From positions 1 to 35,201 of the forward strand of contig JAOTYV010000008.1 of the NCBI GenBank assembly GCA_029861675.1: a DNA stretch of 35,201 bases, written 5' to 3'. This document shows positions 16,623 through 24,460 of this stretch, piece by piece. Numbering within the stretch: the stretch's first letter is position 1; each line of letters opens with the position of its first letter. The DNA is from Alphaproteobacteria bacterium (GTDB taxonomy: Bacteria; Pseudomonadota; Alphaproteobacteria; UBA8366). The notes under the pieces were generated by a model. The model did not search any database and had not been told where the DNA came from. It saw only the letters and a list, made by a program, of their open reading frames with translations. Both the position numbers and the translations under genes were made by a program.

Positions 16623-17096
16623 TCAGTCCTCGACGATTTGCCAGATAGGTGCATGTGACGGTTCCGGCGCCGGCCGAACGGTGCGGAACCGTTCGACGAT
16701 GCCGGCATTTGTGAGGCTACGCTCGACACAGAGCAGGGTGTTGACCGGGTGGTCGCAGAGCCCCGCCGCGAACTCGGCCTCTTCACGCGCGCGGGGCAGC
16801 GCCGCGGCGCGGTCCGGCGCGCCGTAAACGGTGACGAAGTGGTCGGCGACGGCGATAATCACATCTTCGAATGCGGACGCGCTGATTTCCGCCACGCAAA
16901 CGAAAGTGGACCAGCCGAAACTGGATGTACCCAGGAACCCGTTGGCGAAAGCCTGTTTGGTTTTGCCGGTCAGGGCGTCATCCTGCAGATCGGCAAAGGC
17001 GAAGGCTCCCGACACCGCCCATTCGGCTGGTCCGGCGGCACGGTCGAACACCTGCGGGTCGGAATTGTCCAATCGAATGGTTTTCGGGAACCGCAT
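16623..17096 (-). CDS. DUF6505 family protein
   Basis: The 157-residue product starts MRFPKTIRLDNSDPQVFDRA and continues PAEWAVSGAFAFADL and GFLGTSSFGWSTFV, a pattern I recognise as DUF6505. It has no signal peptide or cofactor motif. The frame is open upstream to 17231 but that part overlaps the ligase-like gene; ATG at 17096, 14 bases after that gene's stop, is the sensible start. Function is unknown. It is the second gene of the four-gene operon. Confidence 0.82.
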   Translation of the reverse strand: MRFPKTIRLDNSDPQVFDRAAGPAEWAVSGAFAFADLQDDALTGKTKQAFANGFLGTSSFGWSTFVCVAEISASAFEDVIIAVADHFVTVYGAPDRAAALPRAREEAEFAAGLCDHPVNTLLCVERSLTNAGIVERFRTVRPAPEPSHAPIWQIVED

Positions 17097-17110
17097 GATT
17101 TCGCAATCGT

Positions 17111-17851
17111 TCAGAGCAACCAGCCGGGCGACAGCAAGGCGTCGCCGAGGGTTGCGGTCTTGTCCGTTGTGCCTTCGGCATACTCGATCCCACCGAGGGC
17201 GTCGAGCTGTAGCAAAACGCGGGACGACCAAGGGCCGCTAATTTCCAAATCCGTATTCTCGCCGTATCCCGCCGCCCGGGAGAGCCAGGCGGCTCTTACC
17301 GCGGCGAAGCCGTCATCCTGCCAGCGATTCATCCAGTAGAGAAAGTGCCGGCTGAAGCTTTCCAGCAGGTCTTTCGCACCGACATCGTCGCAGCCTTCCG
17401 CATGCAGGGCCGTATGAAGTCCGCCGTTCGGAAACGCCTCGACCGATCGACCGGTGACGGCAATCGAAAGCCCCAATACCATCCAGTCGGGCACCGCGTC
17501 GTCGTCCGGTGTCTCGGCGCTGGCGATGCGGAGGCGCCCGGCGGTGGCGCCGCTGACCAGAATGCGGTCGGGCCAGGCGAAACCCACCGGAATGGTCGGC
17601 GGGATCAAGGCCCCGAGCGCGTCGCCGATGCCGACCATCGCGACGAGGGCGACCAGCAGCGACGGGCCGAGCGGTTCTTCCGGGCCGAGCACGATAGCGC
17701 ATTCCATTCGATCCGCGCCGGGCGTCCAGACGAGCGTCGCCGGGTCGGCACCTTCCTTGGCATGGGCGCAGGCCAGGTCGAACGGATCGACGCCATCGCC
17801 GGCGGCGACCGGCCGGTACATGCTGGGTACGGAGAGTTTAGGTGTTGCCAT
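17111..17851 (-). CDS. Biotin/lipoate ligase-fold protein, probably non-catalytic
   Basis: The 246-residue protein follows the biotin/lipoate protein ligase fold: a hydrophobic core helix (SLLVALVAMVGIGDAL), then FAWPDRILVSGATAG in place of the KWPND...KxaG segment, then VLGLSIAVTG in place of the GxGxN strand. By this alignment the GRGRRG adenylate loop is missing, the catalytic Lys is Ala and the Asn of GxGxN is Ala. The fold is thus likely kept while ligase activity is lost. The C-terminal 80 residues hold the segment FSRHFLYWMNRWQDDGFAAV. It leads the operon with DUF6505, DUF6352 and DUF6494. A cofactor-binding or scaffold role in the FDH island is inference. Confidence 0.8.
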   Translation of the reverse strand: MATPKLSVPSMYRPVAAGDGVDPFDLACAHAKEGADPATLVWTPGADRMECAIVLGPEEPLGPSLLVALVAMVGIGDALGALIPPTIPVGFAWPDRILVSGATAGRLRIASAETPDDDAVPDWMVLGLSIAVTGRSVEAFPNGGLHTALHAEGCDDVGAKDLLESFSRHFLYWMNRWQDDGFAAVRAAWLSRAAGYGENTDLEISGPWSSRVLLQLDALGGIEYAEGTTDKTATLGDALLSPGWLL

Positions 17852-18002
17852 ACCGGCAGTGGGTCCCTGTATCGGATGGTCGCGTTATTCATTTCCTGCG
17901 CTGATCTTAGCGCGATCCAGCAGACCGCGGCCAACGACTTCTCGCAACCGGTGCAAACGCTGCTGGTACCGTCGGCCGCCGCGCATTACGCTCCTCGGCA
18001 TT

Positions 18003-18983
18003 ATGGGTGCGACCATGTCGATCACGGCGGTCCTTGCGGTTGGCTTCGCCTTTGTTCTGGCGCTGCCGCTAGGGGCGCGGGCGGAGATAGCGCCGTTTCC
18101 GGCGGGCGTTCTGGCGTCGGTCGTGACCGTTCTGCCGGTCCGGCCCCGCGGCGCGCCGGCTGTTCGTCCCGAGGCCGCGCTTCGTGGCGAAGAACGCAGC
18201 GGCAGTGGTGTCGTCCTGCGGCAGGGCGGGTATATCGCGACCGCCGCGCATGTGCTCGACGGCGCGCAAAGCGTGTCCGTGCGGCTGCATGACGGACGGG
18301 AAATGCCGGCGACGATCAAGGCGCGCGACACGGCGACCGATCTCGCTCTCCTGCAGGTCGACGAGGATTTACCGCCGCTGGCGCTCGGCCCGGCGCCGGC
18401 GCTCGGTGCGCCGGTTTGCGGCATCGGCAACCCATTCGGCGTCGGCCTGTCGGTGAGTTGCGGCGTGGTCTCGGCGCTGCGGCGTTCCGGCATGGGATTC
18501 AACTCGATCGAGGACTTCGTGCAGACCGATGCGGTGCTCAATCCGGGCACGTCGGGCGGTGCGTTGGTGGACCGGGCGGGTCGCCTCGTCGGGCTGGTCT
18601 CGGCGATTTTCACGCGCCGGTCGGATGCGAATATCGGCGTCAACTTTGCGGTCTCGACCGATTTGCTGGTCCGTGTTGTTGACGATTTGCTGAAATTCGG
18701 CCGGGTCGTCACCGGCCGGGCGGAATTTCGGCTGTCATTGCTGCCGGCGGCGGAACGGCGGCGTCATGCGGGATTGCGGATAACGGGATTGACCGCGGGC
18801 GGCGCGGCCGAACGGTCGGGGCTACGGTCCGGCGACTTGGTCACGGCGATTGCGGGCCGTAAACTGCGCAAGCGAAGTGACGTACGCACGGCTATCTTCC
18901 TGCACCGGCCCGGCGATAAAGTACGGGTTGCGGCGGTGCGGCAGGGCCGCAGCCGGGTTTTCACCCTGACGTTGCGGCGATAG
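18003..18983 (+). CDS. Trypsin-like serine protease with PDZ domain (HtrA-like)
   Basis: A signal peptide (residues 5-27, SITAVLAVGFAFVLALPLGA) leads to a chymotrypsin-fold protease with the full triad: His83 in ATAAHVLDG, Asp113 in TATDLALLQV and Ser184 in NPGTSGGAL. One PDZ domain follows (GLRITGLTAGGAAERSGLRS). At 326 residues it is a short, one-PDZ form of the DegP/DegS family, placed in the periplasm. The start is uncertain: ATG at 18003 or 18015, neither with a strong ribosome site. It ends nine bases before tupB, so protease and transporter genes are probably one operon, an unusual pairing. It may process or survey periplasmic partners of the transporter or of formate dehydrogenase. 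Confidence 0.9.
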   Translation: MGATMSITAVLAVGFAFVLALPLGARAEIAPFPAGVLASVVTVLPVRPRGAPAVRPEAALRGEERSGSGVVLRQGGYIATAAHVLDGAQSVSVRLHDGREMPATIKARDTATDLALLQVDEDLPPLALGPAPALGAPVCGIGNPFGVGLSVSCGVVSALRRSGMGFNSIEDFVQTDAVLNPGTSGGALVDRAGRLVGLVSAIFTRRSDANIGVNFAVSTDLLVRVVDDLLKFGRVVTGRAEFRLSLLPAAERRRHAGLRITGLTAGGAAERSGLRSGDLVTAIAGRKLRKRSDVRTAIFLHRPGDKVRVAAVRQGRSRVFTLTLRR

Positions 18984-18992
18984 GACGGGGCG

Positions 18993-19697
18993 GTGACCGA
19001 TATCTTCGATGCCTTCGGCGCGGCCTTTGGGCTGATTCTTCATCTCGATGGCGATTTGCTGGAGATCGTCGGGCTATCGCTCCGTGTCAGTCTGACGGCG
19101 GTGGTCTGCGCCATCGTGATCGGTTTCCCGATCGGCGCCGCCACCGCCATCCTGCGATTTCCCGGCCGCCGATCCCTGGTGGTGATGATCAACGCCTTCA
19201 TGGGATTGCCGCCGGTCGTCGTCGGGCTCGTCGTGTATCTGCTGCTGTCGCGGGCGGGACCGTTCGGCGTGCTCGGGCTGCTGTTCACGCCGACCGCGAT
19301 GATCATCGCACAAACCATTCTGATCACGCCGATTATCGCGGCGCTGACCCGCCAGACGCTGCAGGAGCTTTGGCTGGAATACGCCGAGCAATTGCGATCC
19401 CTCGGCGCGGGTCCGGTCGCCTCCATGGCGACCCTGCTGTGGGACGGGCGGTACAGCCTGACCACGGCCGTGCTCGCCGGGTTCGGCCGCGCCATCGCCG
19501 AGGTCGGGGCGGTGATGATCGTCGGCGGCAACATCGATCATGTAACGCGGGTCATGACCACGACGATCGCGTTGGAGGTCAGCAAGGGCGATTTCGCGCT
19601 GGCCCTCGGGCTCGGCATTATCCTGATCCTGCTGTCGATGTCGGTGAATGCTGGCGCCTATCTGTTTCAGGACGCTGCCCGGCGGCGCGAGGCATAG
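18993..19697 (+). CDS. tupB: Tungstate-type ABC transporter permease TupB
   Basis: The 234-residue membrane protein has about five helices and the permease coupling loop EYAEQLRSLGAGPVASM (EAA-like motif). The stretches FMGLPPVVVGLVVYLLLSR and LLFTPTAMIIAQTILITPII match TupB-type tungstate permeases. It would form the channel for tungstate (or molybdate) import with TupC. The GTG start lies nine bases after the protease stop. The periplasmic binding protein TupA, usually adjacent, is not found anywhere in this window. Confidence 0.88.
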   Translation: MTDIFDAFGAAFGLILHLDGDLLEIVGLSLRVSLTAVVCAIVIGFPIGAATAILRFPGRRSLVVMINAFMGLPPVVVGLVVYLLLSRAGPFGVLGLLFTPTAMIIAQTILITPIIAALTRQTLQELWLEYAEQLRSLGAGPVASMATLLWDGRYSLTTAVLAGFGRAIAEVGAVMIVGGNIDHVTRVMTTTIALEVSKGDFALALGLGIILILLSMSVNAGAYLFQDAARRREA

Positions 19698-19701
19698 GGC
19701 G

Positions 19702-20445
19702 ATGGCCACGGGGCAAAACACCGATCCGGGGGCGGGCATCCTGCCGCTCACCGTGCGCGACCTGCGGTTCGATGCGGGCGGGCGGGCGCTGATCAAGGAC
19801 GTTTCCTTCACGCTGCAACCACGCGCGCGCACCGTGGTGCTCGGCCATAATGGGGCGGGCAAGAGCCTGCTGCTGCGGCTCTGTCACGGTCTGATACAGC
19901 CGACCGGCGGCGAAATCCGCTGGGACGGGGCAGGGGATGCGAGCCCGGTGCGCCGGCAGGCGATGGTCTTCCAGCGGCCCGTCATGCTGCGCCGGACCGT
20001 CGCGGAGAATGTCGATTATGCGCTGCGGCTGCGCCAGACGCCGACACGGGAGCGCCGGGCGCTGGTCGCCGAGGCGCTTCGGAAAACCAAACTCAACCGG
20101 CATGCCGACCGCCCGGCGCGCACGCTGTCCTTCGGCGAACAGCAGCGGCTCGCGCTGGCCCGCGCCTGGGCCCTGAAGCCCGACATACTGTTTCTCGACG
20201 AGCCGACGGCGAGCCTCGATCCGGCGGTGACCCGGACGATCGAGGCGCTGATCCGCGCGATCCACGAGTCCGGCACGGCGATCGTCATGTCGACCCACGA
20301 CCTCGGTCAGGCGCGCCGCATCGCCGACGATATTCTCTTCCTGCATCGCGGCCGGCTGGTCGAGCACCGGCCCACTGAAGCGCTGTTCGACGACCCGCAA
20401 AGCGCCGAGGCCCGCGCTTTCATCGCGGGCGAGCTGTATTGGTGA
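19702..20445 (+). CDS. tupC: Tungstate-type ABC transporter ATP-binding protein TupC
   Basis: The 247-residue ATPase has Walker A GHNGAGKS, Q-loop VFQRPVML, signature LSFGEQQ, Walker B DILFLDEPT and switch His in STHD. It lacks the C-terminal molybdate-binding TOBE domain of ModC. It begins four bases after tupB, so the two are coupled. With tupB it would energise import of the oxyanion used to load the pterin cofactor of formate dehydrogenase. ATG at 19702 is chosen because the open frame upstream lies within tupB. Confidence 0.88.
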   Translation: MATGQNTDPGAGILPLTVRDLRFDAGGRALIKDVSFTLQPRARTVVLGHNGAGKSLLLRLCHGLIQPTGGEIRWDGAGDASPVRRQAMVFQRPVMLRRTVAENVDYALRLRQTPTRERRALVAEALRKTKLNRHADRPARTLSFGEQQRLALARAWALKPDILFLDEPTASLDPAVTRTIEALIRAIHESGTAIVMSTHDLGQARRIADDILFLHRGRLVEHRPTEALFDDPQSAEARAFIAGELYW

Positions 20446-20531
20446 GTTATTTAGGACGCTCCGTTCAGAATTGCGGGTGTCTCGAGCATCGTATTGCGCT
20501 TGGGTCCGATACACCCAACGAAAGGCATGCC

Positions 20532-21053
20532 GTGCGACGAACTCTGTTCGGGCTTCCCGCGCTGATTTTTTCCCTTTGCGCACAGGCGCTCATTTTCGGG
20601 ACGTCCATCGCCGCCGCGCAGACCCTGCCCGTTGTCGACAATGCGACAATTCGACTGAAGAATTCCGCGTGTGTTCCGGGCAAATGCGTCTGTGCCGGGT
20701 CGTTCAAGCCCGAGAGCTGGCTGCAATGGCATGGGCCGCGCCCGCCCGAACTGGCGTCCGGCGTCGCCTGTATCGTCGCCGATTTCGACGGCAACGGCGC
20801 CAACGACTATGCGCTGCCGGGTGCTGAAGGGCTGGCGACGGTCGTTCTTATGGGAAAAGCGGGTTTCGAACAGGCCGCGCTTCTCGACGCGGGCGGCGTC
20901 ATTGAGCTATACGGGCCCCGAAGCGCGGCGGGCTCGAAGGGCGAACCGGCGAGCCGCTTTCCGGGTATTTTGGTTCGGCATGTGGGTCAAAATCATGCCG
21001 TTTTCATTTGGCGGGATGACCGGTTTGTCAGGATCCTGTTCCCGGCGTCATAG
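20532..21053 (+). CDS. Exported protein of unknown function
   Basis: The 173-residue product has a signal peptide (VRRTLFGLPALIFSLCAQAL and on to a likely AAA cleavage site). The mature protein contains CVPGKCVCAG, then CIVADFDGNGANDYALPG, an FG-GAP/EF-hand-like DxDGNG calcium loop. Three close cysteines could form a disulfide or bind metal. I chose GTG at 20532, with AAAGG seven bases upstream; the frame is open from 20439, overlapping tupC by seven bases. It may be the last gene of the protease-tupBC operon (86-base gap), but its function is unknown. Confidence 0.7.
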   Translation: MRRTLFGLPALIFSLCAQALIFGTSIAAAQTLPVVDNATIRLKNSACVPGKCVCAGSFKPESWLQWHGPRPPELASGVACIVADFDGNGANDYALPGAEGLATVVLMGKAGFEQAALLDAGGVIELYGPRSAAGSKGEPASRFPGILVRHVGQNHAVFIWRDDRFVRILFPAS

Positions 21054-21083
21054 GACTGTTAACGCCTGGGGGCGACGCCTCTC

Positions 21084-21938
21084 TCACTCCGCCGCGGCGC
21101 GGCTGCCGGCCTCGTGTTCTAGGATCGAGACGCGCCAATGGATGCGGTCTTCCTCCGGCGGGTAGTCGCCCGCCGCCTTGTGCACCAGGCAACGGTTGTC
21201 CCAAATCACGATGTCGCCGACCCGCCATTTATGGACGCACTCGGCGTCCGGCGCGATCATCCGTTCGGTGAGCTCGTCGATCAGGTCGTCGCTTTCCTGC
21301 TGTTCGAGACCTTCGATGTAGAGGATCTTGCCGGGATCGAAATACAGCGACTTCCGCCCGGTTTCCGAGTGAACCCGGATCATCGGGTGCATCGCCGGCT
21401 GCTTGTCCCGGTCTTCTTCGTTCAGCAGCGCCTGCGCGCGCCGGCGGCCGCCATAGGTGAAGGCGCCCTGGCGTCCCTCCAGCCGGGTCTTCAGCCGTTC
21501 CGGCAAGGCGTCATACGCCATGTACATGCTCGAGAAATACGTATCGCCGCCGATGCTCGGGATGGCGAGCGCATAGAGCTGCGTCGCCTTGAACGCCACT
21601 TCGTCATAGGCGCCGTCGGTGTGAAAACTTGCCCCGCCGCGCTTGTAAATCGCCTCGTTCAGCGTGCCGTCGGGATTGAACTTGTCGACGCCCAGCGTCG
21701 TGATTTCCGGATAGTCCGGATGCCGGGTCGATTTCGACGGGTGCGGAATGACATGGCCGAAGCGCCGGCTGTAGCGGAGGAAATCCTCGATCTCGAGCTC
21801 CTGGTCGCGCACCACGATGACGCCGTATTTCAGCCAGGCGTCATAGATCGGCGCGAAGCCTTCGTCGTCGAGTTGTTTGACATCGACGCCGGTAATCTCG
21901 CCGCCGGTATGTTTGCCCACGGGTTGAATGCGCAGCAT
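21084..21938 (-). CDS. TauD/TfdA-family Fe(II)/2-oxoglutarate dioxygenase
   Basis: The 284-residue protein shows the HxD...H iron triad: His106 and Asp108 in FHTDGAYDE and His253 in WDNRCLVHKA, with Arg residues after it (DRIHWRV) for 2-oxoglutarate. The length is standard for TauD/TfdA enzymes, which hydroxylate sulfonates, phenoxyacetates and similar substrates, releasing CO2 and succinate. The substrate cannot be told from sequence. AGGAG nine bases before the ATG supports the start. It lies 112 bases downstream of the short-chain dehydrogenase gene on the same strand and may share its transcript. Confidence 0.92.
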   Translation of the reverse strand: MLRIQPVGKHTGGEITGVDVKQLDDEGFAPIYDAWLKYGVIVVRDQELEIEDFLRYSRRFGHVIPHPSKSTRHPDYPEITTLGVDKFNPDGTLNEAIYKRGGASFHTDGAYDEVAFKATQLYALAIPSIGGDTYFSSMYMAYDALPERLKTRLEGRQGAFTYGGRRRAQALLNEEDRDKQPAMHPMIRVHSETGRKSLYFDPGKILYIEGLEQQESDDLIDELTERMIAPDAECVHKWRVGDIVIWDNRCLVHKAAGDYPPEEDRIHWRVSILEHEAGSRAAAE

Positions 21939-22050
21939 TTGACCGGACTCCTTTACCCGACATTCTCCAGATTACGGGAGATTCCTGTGTACTAAATTAG
22001 CCATCCGGACGTTTAGTGGCAAGCTGACGGGCGCCGGGTTTCGCGTCGCC

Positions 22051-22815
22051 TCAGCCGCTGATCGCATAGCCGCCATCGACCGAAATCGACGCGCCGGTCA
22101 CGAATTGCGAGGCGGCGCTGGCCAGGAACACGGCGACGCCTTTGTGATCGTCCGGATCGCCCCAGTGGCCCGCCGGCGTTCGTGCGAGGACGCGGTCGTT
22201 CAGGTCGGGCAGATCGAGCCGCGCCTGACGGGTCAGCGCGGTGTCGATCCATCCCGGCAGTACCGCGTTGACCTGGATGTTCTCCCTGGCCCAGGCGGCG
22301 GCCAGGCTCTTGGTGAGCTGCACGATGCCGCCCTTGCTGGCGGCGTAGGGCGCGCTGAGCGCCGCGCCGAATAGCGAATACATCGAACCGATATTGATAA
22401 TCTTGCCGCCGCCGCGCGCCTGCATGTGCGCATAGGCGGCCTGGCTGCAGATGAAGGCGCTGGTCAGGTTGGCCTGCAGCACCTGCATCCATTCCGACGC
22501 GGCGTAGTCCTCCGGCCGCTTGCGGATGGCGATGCCGGCATTGTTGACGAGGATATCCAGCCCGCCGAACCGGTCCACGGCCCGGCGCATCAGCGCATGA
22601 CAGGAGTCTTCGTGGGTCACGTCGGTTTCGCACCGGTCGGCGTCGGCACCGAGCGCCTTCAGGGAGTCGACCGCCGCCGCGCTTTTCTCCGCGTTGCGGC
22701 CCGCAACCAGGATTGCCGCGCCGGCCTCCGCCATGCCGGCGGCCATCGCCAGGCCGATGCCGCCATTGCCGCCTGTTACAACGGCGACTTTTCCCGACAG
22801 GTCGAACAGCTCCAT
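22051..22815 (-). CDS. Short-chain dehydrogenase/reductase
   Basis: This 254-residue NAD(P)-dependent oxidoreductase has the TGGNGGIG cofactor motif (residues 14-21), NNAGI, and the catalytic Ser144, Tyr157 and Lys161 (GSMYSLFG, PYAASK). The C-terminus ISVDGGYAISG is typical. Overall it resembles gluconate 5-dehydrogenase-like SDRs, but the substrate is not determined. ATG at 22815 has AAGGA eight bases upstream; an extra start at 22836 is less likely. It is divergent from the methyltransferase gene and upstream of the TauD-type gene. Confidence 0.92.
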   Translation of the reverse strand: MELFDLSGKVAVVTGGNGGIGLAMAAGMAEAGAAILVAGRNAEKSAAAVDSLKALGADADRCETDVTHEDSCHALMRRAVDRFGGLDILVNNAGIAIRKRPEDYAASEWMQVLQANLTSAFICSQAAYAHMQARGGGKIINIGSMYSLFGAALSAPYAASKGGIVQLTKSLAAAWARENIQVNAVLPGWIDTALTRQARLDLPDLNDRVLARTPAGHWGDPDDHKGVAVFLASAASQFVTGASISVDGGYAISG

Positions 22816-22966
22816 CAAAATCGTCCTTCTCTGCAATCCATCCGCGTTGCGCGTATTGTCGTCTCGACGGTGCGCGCCGTCACGGGGAATCGCGTTCCCG
22901 ACATCTGGTTCTGGCGCACCGCACGTGGTTCAATCTGTGCTCGAGGACGGCCGGGATGTAAACGAG

Positions 22967-23968
22967 ATGAGCGAAAAACGTATCGACAGCGTGCGGCTGC
23001 AAAACATCGTGCAGGGCTACGGCCGGTCGGCGGCGCTGATGGCGGCGGTCGAGCTGGGCCTGTTCACCGCGGTGAGCGCGGGCGCGGGCACGGTGGCGGA
23101 GATTGCCGCGGCGCTGGATATCCACCCGGTCAACGCCGAACGCCTGACGGTCATGTGCGCCGCGATGGAATTGCTGGAGCTAAAAGACGGGCGCTACGCC
23201 AACGCACCCGATGTCGAGCGCTTCCTGGTCAAGGGCGAGGCGCGGTATGCCGGCGACTGGATGCTGTTCACCAAACCCGCCTGGAACGAATGGGGCCGGC
23301 TGTCGGAGCATCTGCGGGTCCAGGATCTGCGGGTTCTGCCCGACATCGCGGGCTATACGGTCGAGCAGGCGCGGGCCTATCACACGGCGACCTACAGCAT
23401 CGGCATGGGCGCGGGGCGGCGCTTCTGCCGCCAGGTCGATTTGGCCGGCCGCCGGCGCATCCTCGATATCGGCGGCGGTTCAGGCGCGTACTGTATCGCC
23501 GCCGCCAACACCTGGCCGGAGATCGAGGGGGTGGTGTTCGACCTGCCGCCGGTCGCCAAGGTCGCGCGCGAGTTCATCGCCGAGAACGGCCTGTCGGACC
23601 GCGTGACCGCGCTGGCCGGCGACTTCACCAGCGACGAATTTCCGACCAATGCGGACGTGGCGATCATGGCGAGCAACCTGCCGATGTACGGCCGCGAGAT
23701 GATCGCTACGGTGATCGCCAAGGCGTTCGACGCGCTGCTGCCGGGCGGCGAGATGCATTTGATCGGCGAGACCACCAATGACGACCGCACGGGGCCGATC
23801 GGCCCGGCGTTCTGGGGTCTTGGCCAGGCGATCCAGGACACCACCGGCCTCGCCCATTCGGAGGCCGACTGTATCGGATATTTCAACCGGGCGGGCTTCA
23901 CGGACGTCGCGGTGCACCCGTTTATCGAGGGCACGCTGAGCCGCATCGCCGGCCGCAAACCCGGCTAA
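22967..23968 (+). CDS. SAM-dependent methyltransferase with winged-helix N-terminus
   Basis: The 333-residue protein begins with a dimerisation/winged-helix domain (LMAAVELGLFTAV...TVAEIAAALDIHPVNAERL) typical of plant-type O-methyltransferases. The SAM site is ILDIGGGSGAYCIAAA near residues 165-180, followed by VVFDLPPV and a late acidic residue in LIGE. The substrate is unknown; enzymes of this class methylate hydroxyls of phenolic or polyketide compounds. The frame is open far upstream, but ATG at 22967 is the first start that gives the family N-terminus. The next gene starts 47 bases on. Confidence 0.85.
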   Translation: MSEKRIDSVRLQNIVQGYGRSAALMAAVELGLFTAVSAGAGTVAEIAAALDIHPVNAERLTVMCAAMELLELKDGRYANAPDVERFLVKGEARYAGDWMLFTKPAWNEWGRLSEHLRVQDLRVLPDIAGYTVEQARAYHTATYSIGMGAGRRFCRQVDLAGRRRILDIGGGSGAYCIAAANTWPEIEGVVFDLPPVAKVAREFIAENGLSDRVTALAGDFTSDEFPTNADVAIMASNLPMYGREMIATVIAKAFDALLPGGEMHLIGETTNDDRTGPIGPAFWGLGQAIQDTTGLAHSEADCIGYFNRAGFTDVAVHPFIEGTLSRIAGRKPG

Positions 23969-24015
23969 TGTGTCAATTCAGAAATTGGAATCAACCAACA
24001 GAAAGGAAACGATAA

Positions 24016-24318
24016 ATGGCCGACTACATGCTTGTGGTGCAGCTCGACGTTCCCGAGGAACACGACGCCGAGTTCAACCGGCTCTATGACGGCGAACACG
24101 TGCCGAACCTGATGAGCGTCCCCGGCGTCTCCAACGGGCAGCGCTATGTTCTGGAACGCGCGGGCGACGACATGCTGCGGTATATGGCGACCTACGATCT
24201 CGAAGCGCCGGACATTCCGGAATCCGAGGAATGGCAGAAGAAGGCGACCACCGAGGGCTGGCTGGGCGTCCGCCAGCATATCTCGGCGCGCCGCCGCGGC
24301 GTCTTCCGCAAGACGTAA
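24016..24318 (+). CDS. Small EthD-like dimeric alpha/beta-barrel protein
   Basis: The 100-residue protein has the ferredoxin-like pattern of EthD/DABB proteins: strand ADYMLVVQLDVP, helix EEHDAEFNRLYDGEHVPNLM, the GV/NGQRYVLERAG strand and an ALYEL-like strand (RYMATYDLEAPDIP). Such proteins dimerise into small barrels, some degrading ethers or isomerising ring compounds. Function here is unknown. AAAGGAAACG just upstream supports the start. It follows the methyltransferase gene by 47 bases and may act on the same substrate. Confidence 0.75.
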   Translation: MADYMLVVQLDVPEEHDAEFNRLYDGEHVPNLMSVPGVSNGQRYVLERAGDDMLRYMATYDLEAPDIPESEEWQKKATTEGWLGVRQHISARRRGVFRKT

Positions 24319-24460
24319 GGCGGGCGGCCCGAAGCTGAATGCTGGCCGCCGCGACTTCGCCGTGGTCGCGCCGGGATGGCTGGACGTATCAATGGCTTAA
24401 GACACCTTTAACGCCATTTCGATACGCTTGACCGGCCATCACCGATATAGGAAACGTGAC

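Noticed and set aside
22426..23781. 451-codon open frame in another frame over the methyltransferase gene
   Set aside because: Gly/Arg-rich shadow; the methyltransferase frame has the SAM motif.
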